NCBI RefSeq assembly: GCF_021397715.1
Contig: NZ_CP090207.1
Coordinates: 3,968,001-4,032,000 of the forward strand
From: Pantoea agglomerans
GTDB lineage: Bacteria; Pseudomonadota; Gammaproteobacteria; Enterobacterales; Enterobacteriaceae
Direction of reading: 5' to 3'
DNA: 64,000 bases
In this document: piece by piece, positions 48,606-58,877 of the stretch
How positions within the stretch are numbered: position 1 is the first letter of the stretch
Layout: each line of letters opens with the position of its first letter
Notes under the pieces: model-generated
What the model was told of the DNA's origin: nothing
Database searches by the model: none
What the model saw: only the letters and a program-made list of their open reading frames with translations
Position numbers and translations under genes: made by a program

Positions 48606-50090
48606 TCAACGCTGTGGCGGCTGATCAAAAATACCTAACTCATCCCAGATAGCGTCAATGCGCGCGGTAATCGCAGGATCTTTTACGATCGGGGTGCCCC
48701 ATTCGCGCTGCGTTTCGCCCGGCCATTTGTTAGTGGCATCCATCCCCATCTTCGACCCCAGCCCGGAAACCGGTGAGGCGAAATCGAGATAATCGATCGG
48801 CGTATTTTCCACTAACACGGTGTCACGCGCCGGATCCATGCGGGTGGTAATTGCCCAGATCACATCATTCCAGTCACGCGCATTAACATCATCGTCACAC
48901 ACAATAACAAATTTGGTGTACATGAACTGCCGCAGAAACGACCAGACGCCAAACATTACCCGTTTGGCATGTCCCGCGTACTGCTTTTTAATGGTCACAA
49001 CCGCCAGCCGATAGGAGCAACCTTCCGGCGGCAGGTAGAAATCGACAATTTCCGGGAACTGCTTAATCAGAATCGGCACCAGCACTTCATTCAACGCCAC
49101 ACCCAGCACGGCGGGCTCATCCGGTGGACGGCCGGTATAGGTGGAGTGATAGATGGCCTGATGTCGCTGGGTAATGTGCGTCACGGTAAATACCGGGAAG
49201 CTATCTACTTCATTGTAGTAGCCGGTGTGATCGCCGTAAGGCCCTTCCGGCGCCATGTCGCCCGCTTCGATGTAGCCTTCCAGCACGATCTCCGCGCTGG
49301 CGGGAACTTCGAGATCGTTCGACAGGCATTTCACCACTTCGGTTTTATTGCCGCGCAACAAACCGGCAAACGCATATTCTGACAGCGTATCCGGCACCGG
49401 CGTTACCGCACCGAGAATGGTGGCAGGATCAGCTCCGAGTGCCACCGAGACCGGAAAACGTTCGCCCGGATGCGCTTTGCTCCACTCCTGAAAATCGAGC
49501 GCGCCGCCCCGGTGCGACAGCCAGCGCATAATCAGACGATTTTTGCCGATGACCTGCTGGCGATAGATACCGAGATTCTGCCGCTCTTTATGCGGACCGC
49601 GGGTGACGGTCAGACCCCAGGTAATCAGCGGCGCGGCATCGCCCGGCCAGCACTTCATCACCGGAATGCGCGACAAGTCGACCTCATCACCGCTGAACAC
49701 CACTTCCTGACAGGGCGCATTACGCAGGCGTTTGGTCGGCATGTTGAGCACCTGCTTAAACTGCGGCATCTTATCGAACAGATCGCGAAAGCCCTTTGGT
49801 GGCTCCGGCTCTTTCAGAAACGCCAGCAGTTTGCCTACTTCCCGCAGTGCACTCACCTCTTCCTGACCCATCCCCATGGCGACGCGCTTTGGCGTGCCAA
49901 ACAGGTTACACAGTACCGGCATGTCATACCCTTTCGGGTTTTCAAACAGCAGCGCCGGGCCGCCGGCACGCAGCGTACGGTCAGCGATTTCGGTCATTTC
50001 CAGAACAGGATCAATCGACTGCTTAATTCTTTTTAACTCACCGCGCTGTTCGAGCAGCGCGAGAAAGTCTCTTAAATCGTGATATTTCAT
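48606..50090 (-). CDS. ubiD: 3-octaprenyl-4-hydroxybenzoate decarboxylase UbiD
   Basis: UbiD removes the carboxyl group of octaprenyl-4-hydroxybenzoate in ubiquinone synthesis, using prenylated FMN made by UbiX. It has 494 residues (E. coli 497). Visible family blocks are [51 protein letters not shown] and [13 protein letters not shown]. It is followed by fre as in E. coli. Its upstream neighbour here is pepE instead of rfaH. Confidence 0.98.
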   Translation of the reverse strand: MKYHDLRDFLALLEQRGELKRIKQSIDPVLEMTEIADRTLRAGGPALLFENPKGYDMPVLCNLFGTPKRVAMGMGQEEVSALREVGKLLAFLKEPEPPKGFRDLFDKMPQFKQVLNMPTKRLRNAPCQEVVFSGDEVDLSRIPVMKCWPGDAAPLITWGLTVTRGPHKERQNLGIYRQQVIGKNRLIMRWLSHRGGALDFQEWSKAHPGERFPVSVALGADPATILGAVTPVPDTLSEYAFAGLLRGNKTEVVKCLSNDLEVPASAEIVLEGYIEAGDMAPEGPYGDHTGYYNEVDSFPVFTVTHITQRHQAIYHSTYTGRPPDEPAVLGVALNEVLVPILIKQFPEIVDFYLPPEGCSYRLAVVTIKKQYAGHAKRVMFGVWSFLRQFMYTKFVIVCDDDVNARDWNDVIWAITTRMDPARDTVLVENTPIDYLDFASPVSGLGSKMGMDATNKWPGETQREWGTPIVKDPAITARIDAIWDELGIFDQPPQR

Positions 50091-50170
50091 GCGGCTTTAG
50101 CTTTCCGGCCAGAGTGAATCGGCCATTATAGGGCTGATTATGCGGTTGTGTTGAGGTTTATACGGCAACC

Positions 50171-50896
50171 TTAATCACAGCGAAAAGGGACCAGCGGCTG
50201 CAGCGCGCGGGTATCGTGGTAAGCCTGAATCGGCTCGCCGTGGCGGAATACCTTAAAGTCTTCGTTGCGGACGCTGTGATAGCGTAGCCGATCGTCATGC
50301 AGATGCAGAAAACTGCCTTCACGCAGGGCAATGACCGATTCGGCTGGATTAACGGCACAGAACTCCGCCAGCCGCTCGTCGCGTGTTTCGCCCATATGAC
50401 CGGTGGCGCTGGCATCCAGGTAGTGAGGATTGATCTGCACCGGGAACAGCCCCAGCGCAGGCAGCACCACGCTGCTCCGCACCGGCATATCATTGGTGGT
50501 GCGAATCGACGGCGTCGCCACATTACAACCGGCGCTCCAGCCGACGTACGGCACCTGCCGCTCACGCACCGCACGCTGTATCGCCACGATCAGCCCCTGT
50601 TCATGCAGCATCTGATTCAGTAACCAGGTATTGCCGCCGCTGACCAGAATCAGCTCCGCCTGGGCGATGGCCTCAGCAGGCGAGGCAAACGCGTCCAGAG
50701 TACGCACCGGAATGCCCAGCGATGCACTGAGATCGGCGGCGCGCTGCGTATGATCGCCACGAATAATGGCGTAAGGGATCAGGACTGCCGAACGGATAGC
50801 GCGTCGGGCAATCATGGCGTGTAACTGCGGCTGTGCATAACCCAGCAGCGGCGCATCATCCGCCAGCTTGCCGTTGCTTAACAAAAAGAGTTTCAT
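50171..50896 (-). CDS. pepE: Alpha-aspartyl dipeptidase PepE
   Basis: PepE (family S51) hydrolyses dipeptides with N-terminal Asp. The 241 residues (E. coli and Salmonella 229) show the nucleophile elbow GWSAGCNVA with Ser121, His158 in NPHYLD, VSGGNTWLL at 85-93, and REGSF near 194-198. It lies between ubiD and rfaH, which are adjacent in E. coli, where pepE is at a distant locus; this is an insertion or relocation relative to E. coli. It is divergent from rfaH. Confidence 0.93.
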   Translation of the reverse strand: MKLFLLSNGKLADDAPLLGYAQPQLHAMIARRAIRSAVLIPYAIIRGDHTQRAADLSASLGIPVRTLDAFASPAEAIAQAELILVSGGNTWLLNQMLHEQGLIVAIQRAVRERQVPYVGWSAGCNVATPSIRTTNDMPVRSSVVLPALGLFPVQINPHYLDASATGHMGETRDERLAEFCAVNPAESVIALREGSFLHLHDDRLRYHSVRNEDFKVFRHGEPIQAYHDTRALQPLVPFRCD

Positions 50897-51105
50897 CAGA
50901 TGATCCTTTTCGCCGGTATGATGGCCATCGAGTCTGATACAGAGCAGGGTGAAACGTCAATTTCCAATCGCCTTTTCTGTCGCTATCCGGCATCTTAAGA
51001 AAAGTCTCAGTTTATTTTCTGCGCGGTGCGCTTTTCCCCTGCCCGATGCGCTATAACTCTGGCAGCAGGTTTGCTATTCTTAGCGTCCATTCGATGGGAG
51101 CGGTT

Positions 51106-51594
51106 ATGGAATCCTGGTATTTACTCTATTGCAAACGTGGTCAGCTATTGCGCGCGAAGGAGCATCTGGAGCGGCAAGAAGTGAATTGCCTCAGCCCAAT
51201 GATCGCTCTGGAAAAGATCGTGCGCGGTAAACGCACCACGGTGAGTGAACCGCTGTTTCCTAACTATCTGTTTATTGAATTTGATCCGGAAGCGATTCAT
51301 ACCACCACCATCAGCAGTACGCGCGGCGTCAGTCATTTTGTGCGGTTTGGCACCACGCCCGCCACGGTGCCGCCAGCGGTGATTGAAGCGCTGGAAACCG
51401 ACGTGCCGCAGATTATGCTCGATCCTGAAACGCCACAAATCGGTGATGAAGTGGTCATCACCGAAGGAACGTTTGAAGGACTGCGCGCCATCTTTGCCGA
51501 ACCGGATGGCGAAACCCGCTCTATCCTGCTGCTCAATCTGCTGAATAAGCAGGTGATGCGCAGCGTGGATAACAAGCAGTTCCGCAAGATTTAA
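51106..51594 (+). CDS. rfaH: Transcription antiterminator RfaH
   Basis: RfaH is a NusG paralogue recruited to ops-containing operons (LPS, capsule, and similar) that suppresses Rho and couples ribosomes. It has 162 residues, as in E. coli. The N-terminal NGN domain reads [20 protein letters not shown], and the C-terminal fold-switching domain ends NKQFRKI. I chose the ATG at 51106 by family; the frame opens 20 codons earlier. Its stop overlaps the convergent tatD stop by 3 bases. Confidence 0.97.
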   Translation: MESWYLLYCKRGQLLRAKEHLERQEVNCLSPMIALEKIVRGKRTTVSEPLFPNYLFIEFDPEAIHTTTISSTRGVSHFVRFGTTPATVPPAVIEALETDVPQIMLDPETPQIGDEVVITEGTFEGLRAIFAEPDGETRSILLLNLLNKQVMRSVDNKQFRKI

Positions 51595-52373
51595 GCCAGT
51601 CTGAACAGCGTACGCGCATTCTGATCGACGCGGGCCGCCAGCGCCTCGCTACTCTCGCCACGCCATGTCGCCACCTGATTCACAATATGCGGTAAAAAGC
51701 AGGGCTCATTACGACGAGAGGTTGGCCGCGGGCGCATGTCGCGCGGCAGCAGATAGGGCGCATCGGTCTCCAGCAGCAGCTTGTCAGCCGGAATCAGCGG
51801 CAGCATTTCACGCAGTTCAAGTCCGCGGCGTTCATCGCAGACCCAGCCCGTAATCCCCACCGATAACCCCATCGCCAGGCACGCTTCCAGCTCTTCGCGC
51901 GTGCCGGTAAAGCAGTGGATCACCGCCCCCGGCAGTTTTGGCAGCCAGGGCGCAACGATCGCCGCAAAGCGCGCATGGGCTTCGCGACAGTGCAGAAACA
52001 CCGGCATATTCAGTTCGGCTGCCAGCGCCAGCTGCGCCTCAAACGCATACTCCTGTTGCTCATGGGCTGACAGGTTACGGTTAAAATCGAGCCCGCATTC
52101 ACCGATAGCGACCACTTCCGGTTTCTCCGCCAGCCGGCGCAGCGTGCTGGCGATCTCCGTTGACCATTCACTGGCGTGGTGCGGATGGACGCCCGCGGTG
52201 GACCAGCAGAAGCCCGGCTGATCTTCAGCCAGTTTCTGCGCCTGCTGGCTCTCCAGCGCATTGGTGCCGGTAATCAGCATCCCGGTGACGCCCGCTTCGC
52301 GCGCGCGTTTAACCACCTTTGGCCGGTCGGAGGCGAATTGCGTGCTGGTCAGGTTTACACCGATATCAAACAT
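51591..52373 (-). CDS. tatD: TatD-family DNase
   Basis: A metal-dependent 3'-5' exonuclease of the TatD family with roles proposed in DNA repair and quality control; it is not needed for Tat export. It has 260 residues, as in E. coli, from ATG 52373 with GTGGGA upstream; a GTG four codons earlier (52385) is the alternative. Metal ligands lie in [33 protein letters not shown] and [10 protein letters not shown] terminator separates it from tatC. Confidence 0.95.
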   Translation of the reverse strand: MFDIGVNLTSTQFASDRPKVVKRAREAGVTGMLITGTNALESQQAQKLAEDQPGFCWSTAGVHPHHASEWSTEIASTLRRLAEKPEVVAIGECGLDFNRNLSAHEQQEYAFEAQLALAAELNMPVFLHCREAHARFAAIVAPWLPKLPGAVIHCFTGTREELEACLAMGLSVGITGWVCDERRGLELREMLPLIPADKLLLETDAPYLLPRDMRPRPTSRRNEPCFLPHIVNQVATWRGESSEALAARVDQNARTLFRLA

Positions 52374-52395
52374 AATTTTTCCCACAGTTTACTAA

Positions 52396-52420
52396 ACAAA
52401 AACCGCCCCTGAGGGCGGTT
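52396..52420 (-). terminator. Terminator between tatC and tatD
   Basis: Stem AACCGCCC / GGGCGGTT (52401-52420) with a 4-nt loop, followed on the minus strand by TTTTTGTTT. It should end most tatABC transcripts before tatD. Confidence 0.9.
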
Positions 52421-52462
52421 CGGATTGATCTCTTCCCGCCGGTGCGGGGCGTAAAGATCGCG

Positions 52463-53221
52463 TCAGGATTCGGAGTGATGCTCTTCATCCTGCGCCCGAC
52501 GGCCTTTCCCCACATAGTAACGGGAAAAGAATACGCCGACTTCAAACAGGCAGTACATCGGAATAGCGAGCAAAGTTTGGGAAAAAACGTCCGGCGGCGT
52601 CAGTAACATGCCGACCACAAACGCCCCGACCAGAATATAGGGGCGTTTCTTTTTCAAATCGTCCGGGCTGGTAATGCCGGTCCAGCACAGCAGCACGATG
52701 GCCACCGGAACTTCAAACGCCACGCCAAACGCCATAAACAGGGTCATGACGAAATCGAGGTATTTGGTGATGTCAGTCGCCATGGTGACGCCAATCGGCG
52801 CGGTTTTGGTGAAAAAGCCAAACGCCAGCGGGAAGACGATAAAGTAGGCAAACGCCACGCCGACATAGAACAGGACGGTGCTGGAAAACAGCAGCGGCAT
52901 CACCAGTTTACGTTCGTGACGATAGAGCGCAGGCGCGATAAACGCCCAGACCTGATAAAGGATCACCGGCACCGCCAGAAACACCGACACAATAATCGTC
53001 AGTTTGATCGGGGTGAAGAACGGTGAAGCCACATCGGTGGCAATCATGCTGGAGCCAATCGGCATCTGACTGATCAGCGGCGCCGCCACCAGTTGATAGA
53101 TATCGTTGGCAAAATAGACCAGCGCCAGGAATATCACCAATACGGCGATGATGCAGTTCAGCAGTCGCTTACGCAGCTCAATCAGATGACTGATGAGCGG
53201 TTGGGTATCTTCAACGGCCAT
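52463..53221 (-). CDS. tatC: Sec-independent protein translocase TatC
   Basis: TatC is the multispanning receptor that binds twin-arginine signal peptides with TatB. It has 252 residues (E. coli 258) and six hydrophobic segments. The N-terminal [16 protein letters not shown], the conserved [12 protein letters not shown], and [10 protein letters not shown] with the downstream Phe/Pro pattern are family-typical. Its ATG overlaps the tatB stop by one base. Confidence 0.98.
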   Translation of the reverse strand: MAVEDTQPLISHLIELRKRLLNCIIAVLVIFLALVYFANDIYQLVAAPLISQMPIGSSMIATDVASPFFTPIKLTIIVSVFLAVPVILYQVWAFIAPALYRHERKLVMPLLFSSTVLFYVGVAFAYFIVFPLAFGFFTKTAPIGVTMATDITKYLDFVMTLFMAFGVAFEVPVAIVLLCWTGITSPDDLKKKRPYILVGAFVVGMLLTPPDVFSQTLLAIPMYCLFEVGVFFSRYYVGKGRRAQDEEHHSES

Positions 53222-53838
53222 TATCGTTCATCACTTGCAGAAGAGGGAGAGGCGGAAGTGCGTGTGGTGGTGTCAGGTTTGTTCACCGGAGCGACGTCAG
53301 CGCTCACCGGCGCCTGGGCTGGCGCGCTGGCTACCGAAGCCGGGGACGGATTCCCGGCTGAAACAGCCGGCGCAGCTGGTTGCTGTGCCGGTGCCTGGGC
53401 CGGTGCGCTGGCCTGATGGTCAGCCGTCGCAGGCGTCGGCGCCGTTTCTGCCGATGCAGGATGATTTGCCGCCGGCTGCGGCGCGCTGTGCTGTGGCGAG
53501 TGGATGGTGTTGGCTTCGTCTTCCTCTTTTTCAATGTCGATGCTCTGACTGACCGAGCGTTTCATTGAATCCGCGGTTTTACGCAACTCTTCCATCGACT
53601 CTTTCAGCTCAGGCGATAGCGTGCCGCGGCCCGCTTCTTCCACCTTTTTCAGACTGTCCTGCAGTTCCTGCAGTTTCAGCTCCTGCGCCAGTTCGTTTTG
53701 CACATTGGCTGCCAGCGAACGAATCGCCCTGATCCAGCCGACCACGGTTTTCACCGCAACCGGTAAACGTTGCGGGCCGAGTACAATCAGCCCGATCACG
53801 AACACCAATACCAGTTCACTAAAGCCAATGTCGAACAC
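53221..53838 (-). CDS. tatB: Sec-independent protein translocase TatB
   Basis: TatB has one N-terminal membrane helix ([20 protein letters not shown]), an amphipathic helix ([20 protein letters not shown]), and a soluble tail. At 205 residues it is longer than E. coli TatB (171). The extra length is an Ala/Pro-rich low-complexity tail (about 115-205) with repeated APAQAP-like units, which varies freely in the family. Confidence 0.97.
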   Translation of the reverse strand: MFDIGFSELVLVFVIGLIVLGPQRLPVAVKTVVGWIRAIRSLAANVQNELAQELKLQELQDSLKKVEEAGRGTLSPELKESMEELRKTADSMKRSVSQSIDIEKEEDEANTIHSPQHSAPQPAANHPASAETAPTPATADHQASAPAQAPAQQPAAPAVSAGNPSPASVASAPAQAPVSADVAPVNKPDTTTRTSASPSSASDER

Positions 53839-53841
53839 GGT

Positions 53842-54096
53842 TTACACCTGCTTGTCGTTCTTAACGTCTTCTTTGGTCGCCGAAGTCTGCTGTTTGTCCG
53901 CCAGCGTTTTGGCGTTGAAGTCAGCGTCCTGTTCTTTCGGTTGATCCTTTTTGTCATCCTCGTCGCCCATGGCTTTTTTGAAGCCACGAATCGAGGAGCC
54001 TAAATCTGAACCCAGATTACGCAATTTATTGGTACCGAACAGAAGTACAACAATCACGGCAATAATTAACAATTGCCAAATACTGATACCGCCCAT
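53842..54096 (-). CDS. tatA: Sec-independent protein translocase TatA
   Basis: TatA oligomerises to form the transport path for folded proteins. From the ATG of [20 protein letters not shown] it has 84 residues (E. coli 89), with one membrane helix, the FG hinge, the amphipathic helix [19 protein letters not shown], and an acidic then basic tail. The frame opens 21 codons earlier but that part is not family-like. tatB follows after 3 bp. Confidence 0.97.
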   Translation of the reverse strand: MGGISIWQLLIIAVIVVLLFGTNKLRNLGSDLGSSIRGFKKAMGDEDDKKDQPKEQDADFNAKTLADKQQTSATKEDVKNDKQV

Positions 54097-54207
54097 GAGA
54101 TAGCCTCTAATATTCTGTGAAAAACGATGCGGTAATGCACCACAGAGCGCCCTTTTCAATTCGGGACTGAGCCAGCGACATTACCGTGTTTTAGGCTGAA
54201 GTGACAA

Positions 54208-55845
54208 TCAGTTTGTCTTACGCCAGCCGATTAACCATGAGACGATGCCCGCCGCCATCAACACCGCCGGGAACAGGTCCCAGTCCGGTCGTGAAAGCAG
54301 CACTGCCGTGCCGCTGAGCAGCAAGGTCGCACCGACACCAAACAGATAGCGTGCCTGATGATGCCGGCTACGCTGCGCATTAAGATCGCCCACTAATTTG
54401 TCAACGCTGTGCCGCAGAAGTTTATGCTGACGCATGCTGTCATAAAACAGTTCCGGCAGTTCTGGTAACTTTTCAGCCCAGAACGGCGCTTTCTCTTTCA
54501 CTGCCCGGATAATGGCGGGCAGGCCGACCTGATCTTTGATCCAGTCTTCCAGGAACGGCTTGGCAGTCTTCCACAGGTCGAGCTGCGGATAGAGCTGACG
54601 ACCAATCCCTTCCACATACAGCAGGGTCTTTTGCAACAGCACCAGCTGCGGCTGAACTTCCATATTAAACCGACGCGCCGTATTGAACAGATTCAGCAGC
54701 ACGTGACCAAACGAAATCTCGGCCAGCGGCTTTTCAAAAATCGGCTCACAGACGGTGCGGATCGCAAACTCAAAATCTTCAACGTTGGTATCGGGCGGCA
54801 CCCAACCTGAGTCAACGTGCAGCTCCGCCACCTTGCGGTAGTCGCGGTTGAAGAAGGCGATAAAGTTTTCCGCCAGATAGCGCTTATCTTCTTTGTTAAG
54901 CGAGCCGACAATGCCGCAATCGATGCCGATATACTGCGGATCTTCCGGATGCTCATAGCTGACGAAAATGTTGCCCGGATGCATGTCCGCATGGAAGAAG
55001 CTGTCACGGAACACCTGGGTAAAGAACACCTGCACGCCACGCTCTGCCAGCAGCTTCATGTTGACACCGTGCCGTTCCAGCGTGGCAACATCTGAAATCG
55101 GAATGCCGTAAATACGTTCCATCACCATCATGGTTTCGCTGCAGTAGTCGGAATAGACTTCCGGCACGTAGAGCATCCGGCTGTCTTCAAAATTGCGGCG
55201 TAACTGAATGGCGTTGGCGGCTTCGCGTAACAGGTTCAGCTCATCAAGCAGAGTTTTTTCATAATCGCGTACGACTTCCACCGGACGCAGACGACGACCG
55301 TCGGGCAGCAGACGCGGCACCCAGCGCGCCAGGCGGTAGATCAGCTTCATGTCCGCTCTGATCACCGGCAAAATATCGGGGCGAATGACTTTAATCACCA
55401 CTTTCTTGCCGGTCGATTTCAGCGTGGCGGTGTGAACCTGGGCAATCGAGGCTGACGCCAGCGGTTTGATGTCAAAATCATCAAACCAGGTTTCAATCGG
55501 TGCGCCCATAGAGGCTTCGATCTGTGCTTTGGCTTTGACGCCATCAAACGGCGCAACCCGATCCTGCAAAATTGCCAGTTGATCGGCGATAGCTGGCGGG
55601 AACAGGTCACGGCGGGTCGACAGCATCTGACCAAACTTGATCCAGACCGGTCCCAGCTGCTCCATCGCCATGCGCATACGCGCACCGGTCGGTTCGTGCG
55701 GATGCAGATTAGGTAACCAGAAAATGCAGCGACGCCACAGGCGAAGCGGAAGAGTAAGGCGCGTGTTGGGAATCAGTTCATCAAGGCCATAGGACAAAAA
55801 CACCTTCATGATCAAATATAAGCGGCGGATCTCTCCAAAACTCAT
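54208..55845 (-). CDS. ubiB: Ubiquinone biosynthesis protein kinase-like ATPase UbiB
   Basis: UbiB is an atypical kinase-like (ABC1/ADCK) ATPase needed for ubiquinone synthesis. It has 545 residues (E. coli 546). The KxGQ signature is in [16 protein letters not shown]. Other kinase-like motifs are [16 protein letters not shown]-type segments and [11 protein letters not shown] with IGIDCG. Two C-terminal membrane helices end the protein. Its ATG overlaps the ubiJ stop by 4 bp. Confidence 0.97.
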   Translation of the reverse strand: MSFGEIRRLYLIMKVFLSYGLDELIPNTRLTLPLRLWRRCIFWLPNLHPHEPTGARMRMAMEQLGPVWIKFGQMLSTRRDLFPPAIADQLAILQDRVAPFDGVKAKAQIEASMGAPIETWFDDFDIKPLASASIAQVHTATLKSTGKKVVIKVIRPDILPVIRADMKLIYRLARWVPRLLPDGRRLRPVEVVRDYEKTLLDELNLLREAANAIQLRRNFEDSRMLYVPEVYSDYCSETMMVMERIYGIPISDVATLERHGVNMKLLAERGVQVFFTQVFRDSFFHADMHPGNIFVSYEHPEDPQYIGIDCGIVGSLNKEDKRYLAENFIAFFNRDYRKVAELHVDSGWVPPDTNVEDFEFAIRTVCEPIFEKPLAEISFGHVLLNLFNTARRFNMEVQPQLVLLQKTLLYVEGIGRQLYPQLDLWKTAKPFLEDWIKDQVGLPAIIRAVKEKAPFWAEKLPELPELFYDSMRQHKLLRHSVDKLVGDLNAQRSRHHQARYLFGVGATLLLSGTAVLLSRPDWDLFPAVLMAAGIVSWLIGWRKTN

Positions 55846-56453
55846 TTTGCCTCCAGCTGCGCCAGACGCGCATTAAGCGCCTCAAGCGAACGTTCCATCG
55901 CGTCTACCTCCTCAGAAAACCAGGCTAATTCGAGCGAGCCTGGCGCGACACGCCACTCTTCGGTCAGTACCTGACCGAGGTCATCCTGTCGACGCCCGAC
56001 TTCGCCTTTCACCAGCCGGAATGCCCGCTGCGCGCCCTGACTGATGCCCTGGGCCGCGATATCACCAACCCAGGGCGCCAGATACTCTGCCGGGTCCAGC
56101 TCGGCCAGATCCATCAGCGCGGAAAACTGCTGTACCACCTGCAAATCGCCTTCCACCTGCAGCTCACCGCTGCGAATCAGCGGCGTCAGTTGCTGGCGGT
56201 CACGCAGCTTCGGCAAGGTTTTCAGAGAGGTAATCACCGTACAGTCACTGTTGTCCTGCCAGTCAGCCAGCACATCCAGTTGCTGTTCACTGAACACCAG
56301 CACCAGCGGATGGGAAAACTCGCTCAGACGCAGCGTCAGGACCTTACCGGTCAGACGCTGCCGTGCCGCCTTCAGGCCGCGATCGCGATACAACATGCGG
56401 TTCAGCGCGGTTTCCAGGCCCGCGGTAATCAAGGGCGTTAGCTTCATCACCAT
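55842..56453 (-). CDS. ubiJ: Ubiquinone biosynthesis accessory factor UbiJ
   Basis: UbiJ carries an SCP2 lipid-binding domain and scaffolds the soluble ubiquinone-synthesis complex. It has 203 residues (E. coli 201); the internal ATG two codons in (56447) is equally possible. Conserved parts are the SCP2 region [21 protein letters not shown] split around residue 100, [15 protein letters not shown], and a C-terminal coiled coil ([12 protein letters not shown]). It sits between ubiE and ubiB. Confidence 0.95.
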   Translation of the reverse strand: MVMKLTPLITAGLETALNRMLYRDRGLKAARQRLTGKVLTLRLSEFSHPLVLVFSEQQLDVLADWQDNSDCTVITSLKTLPKLRDRQQLTPLIRSGELQVEGDLQVVQQFSALMDLAELDPAEYLAPWVGDIAAQGISQGAQRAFRLVKGEVGRRQDDLGQVLTEEWRVAPGSLELAWFSEEVDAMERSLEALNARLAQLEAK

Positions 56454-56458
56454 CTCAC

Positions 56459-57217
56459 TCAGAACTTAAATCCACGGTGTAAGGCCACAATGCCGCCGGT
56501 CATATTGGAGTAAGTGGTATTTTCAAAACCGACGTCGTTCATCATCGCTTTCAGGGTTTCCTGATCGGGATGCATACGGATCGATTCGGCCAGATAGCGA
56601 TAGCTCTCAGCGTCCTGCGCTACCAGTTGCCCGATGCGCGGCAGAATATGGAAGGAGTAAGCATCATAGGCTTTGCTCAGTGGATCGATCACCGGTTTGG
56701 AGAACTCCAGCACCAGTAAGCGTCCGCCCGGCTTCAGCACACGGAACATCGAGGCCAGCGCCTTCTCTTTTTCCGTTACGTTGCGTAAACCAAAGGAGAT
56801 GGTGATGCAGTCGAAGTAGTTATCCGGGAACGGCAGAGCTTCTGCATTGGCCTGGACGTAATTGACGTTACCGACCACGCCAAGATTGCGCAGTTTTTCG
56901 CGGCCCATCTTCAGCATCGAACTGTTGATATCAGCCAGTACAACCTGGCCGGTTTCGCCCACCAGGCGAGAAAATTTAGCCGTCAGATCGCCGGTACCGC
57001 CGGCCAGATCCAACACGCGCTGTCCGCGACGTACGCCGCTGCTGTCAATGGTAAAACGCTTCCAGATACGATGGACGCCAAAGGACATCAAATCGTTCAT
57101 CAGGTCATATTTTGCCGCTACGGAGTGAAACACATCCGCAACTTTGTCGGCTTTTTCGCTTTTGGCGACCGTCTGAAAGCCAAAATGGGTGGTTTCCTGC
57201 TGTGATTCATCTGCCAT
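56459..57217 (-). CDS. ubiE: Ubiquinone/menaquinone C-methyltransferase UbiE
   Basis: UbiE methylates C-2 of the ubiquinone and demethylmenaquinone rings using SAM. From [17 protein letters not shown] it has 252 residues (E. coli 251); a longer frame opens 21 codons earlier but is not conserved. SAM motif [12 protein letters not shown] and the family signatures [17 protein letters not shown] and [12 protein letters not shown] are present. It is the first gene of ubiE-ubiJ-ubiB, 75 bp after rmuC. Confidence 0.98.
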   Translation of the reverse strand: MADESQQETTHFGFQTVAKSEKADKVADVFHSVAAKYDLMNDLMSFGVHRIWKRFTIDSSGVRRGQRVLDLAGGTGDLTAKFSRLVGETGQVVLADINSSMLKMGREKLRNLGVVGNVNYVQANAEALPFPDNYFDCITISFGLRNVTEKEKALASMFRVLKPGGRLLVLEFSKPVIDPLSKAYDAYSFHILPRIGQLVAQDAESYRYLAESIRMHPDQETLKAMMNDVGFENTTYSNMTGGIVALHRGFKF

Positions 57218-57292
57218 CGGTTTTACCTGCTCCACAAACAATACTTCCCGAAGTGTATCAGAGTCACGGAAGTCAGGCACGCTACGCCCATA

Positions 57293-58792
57293 CTATTCGT
57301 GGAGGCGTCTCACACGCATGTCACTGTCATCCGTATCGTCGTCATGATCCGGCTCTTCGGCAGCCGGATGTTCCGGCATTGCCCGCTCCACCAGCTGAGG
57401 ATTAATCGAACGTTTAACCTCGACCCCCAGCGCACGAAAACCTTCCGTCTGCGCAATCAGGTTGCCGCGCCCTTCGGCCAGCTTTTTCATCGCTTCACGG
57501 TAGCTGATTTGCGCCTTATCCAGACTGTGACCAATGCCGCTCATGTCATCGACAAACAGCCGCATCTTGTCATACAGCCGGGTCGCCCGATCGGCGATAC
57601 GCTGCGCATTGCGACTCTGATGCTCGTAACGCCACAGATTATTAATGGTACGCAGCGCCACCAGCAGCGTGGTCGGGCTGACCAGCATAATGTTTTGCTG
57701 CAGCGCCTCGCCAATCAGCTCTGGCTGGCGATCGATCGCCAGCAAAAAAGCCGGCTCGACCGGGATAAACATCAACACATAATCGAGCGATCGTAAACCG
57801 GGCAATTGTTGATAATCTTTACGTCCCAGCAGCCGAATGTGGCTGCGCATCGCGCTGACATGTTCCTGAATCGCCTGCTCACGCTCAACCTCATCTTCCG
57901 CGTTGAAATAACGTTCGTAGGCGACCAGCGTCATTTTGGCATCCACCACCACATCTTTTCCCTGCGGCAGACGAACAATCACATCCGGCTGCATCCTGCC
58001 CTGCTGCTCCGACTGAATGCTGACCTGGGTTTCATACTCATGACCTTCACGCAACCCGGAGGCTTCCAGTACCCGGCTGAGCACCACTTCACCCCAGTTG
58101 CCCTGAATCTTGTTGTCGCCTTTTAGCGCTTTGGTGAGGTTGAGCGCTTCCTGCGCCATTTGCGCATTAAGCTGCTGTAACTGGCGGATTTCGTGGGTCA
58201 GGGTATGCCGTTCACGCGCCTCCGCGCCGAAGCTCTCATGCACCTGGCGGCGGAAGCCATCCAGCTGTTCGCGCAGCGGACCAATCAGGCTGTCCAGGCT
58301 CTGGCGATTCTGCTCATCGACGCGGCGGCCGCTGTTTTCAAAGATTCGGTTGGCAAGATTTTCAAACTGGGCGCTGAGGCGTTGCTCGCTGTTGGTCAGC
58401 AGACGCTGCTTCTCTTCGGCAGCGAAGCGGGTCTCTTCAAGGCGGATGGTCACTTCTCGCAGTTCTGCTTCCTGGGCACTGTTAACCTCCAGCTGGTTGC
58501 GCAGTTCCCGATTAAGCTGTTCGCTTTCGTTGCGCCAGTAGTCGAGCTGTTGCAGACGCTCATTGGCGCCGCTCAGCGCGCCATGCAGCTGGCGTAACTC
58601 CTGTTCACGCTGCTGTGCCTGCTGCTGAAGCTGATCCATCTGCTGCTGCTGGCGCTGCTGCGCCTCTTCCAGCAGACGGCGTTCGGTTAAGAAACTGGCG
58701 GCCTGATGCCCGGCACGTAACTGTGCCAGCATCCAGCCAATCCCTGCTCCGGCGAGCGCCAGGCAGACGCTGATAATGATGTGCTGATCCAT
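57293..58792 (-). CDS. rmuC: DNA recombination protein RmuC
   Basis: RmuC limits inversion recombination at short inverted repeats and is thought to have a nuclease-like domain. From MDQHIIISVCLALAG it has 499 residues (E. coli 475), with one N-terminal membrane anchor, a long Gln/Glu-rich coiled coil (about 30-170), and the conserved RmuC domain (ALKGDNKIQGNWGE, PDVIVRLPQGKDVVVDAK). GGGGAAAT precedes the ATG. A LexA box lies 45 bp upstream. Confidence 0.96.
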   Translation of the reverse strand: MDQHIIISVCLALAGAGIGWMLAQLRAGHQAASFLTERRLLEEAQQRQQQQMDQLQQQAQQREQELRQLHGALSGANERLQQLDYWRNESEQLNRELRNQLEVNSAQEAELREVTIRLEETRFAAEEKQRLLTNSEQRLSAQFENLANRIFENSGRRVDEQNRQSLDSLIGPLREQLDGFRRQVHESFGAEARERHTLTHEIRQLQQLNAQMAQEALNLTKALKGDNKIQGNWGEVVLSRVLEASGLREGHEYETQVSIQSEQQGRMQPDVIVRLPQGKDVVVDAKMTLVAYERYFNAEDEVEREQAIQEHVSAMRSHIRLLGRKDYQQLPGLRSLDYVLMFIPVEPAFLLAIDRQPELIGEALQQNIMLVSPTTLLVALRTINNLWRYEHQSRNAQRIADRATRLYDKMRLFVDDMSGIGHSLDKAQISYREAMKKLAEGRGNLIAQTEGFRALGVEVKRSINPQLVERAMPEHPAAEEPDHDDDTDDSDMRVRRLHE

Positions 58793-58837
58793 GATTTCCC
58801 CGCGACTCAAGCTGCTGAGGGAAAAGGTAGAGTCGCA

Positions 58838-58853
58838 CTGTATGAATGTCCAG
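58838..58853 (-). promoter_or_regulatory. LexA (SOS) box upstream of rmuC
   Basis: CTGTATGAATGTCCAG has the obligatory CTG-N10-CAG and an A/T-leaning core. E. coli rmuC (yigN) is known as a LexA-regulated gene, which supports this match 45 bp before the ATG. Confidence 0.75.
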
Positions 58854-58877
58854 ATATATTTACATGCCCTCAACCAC

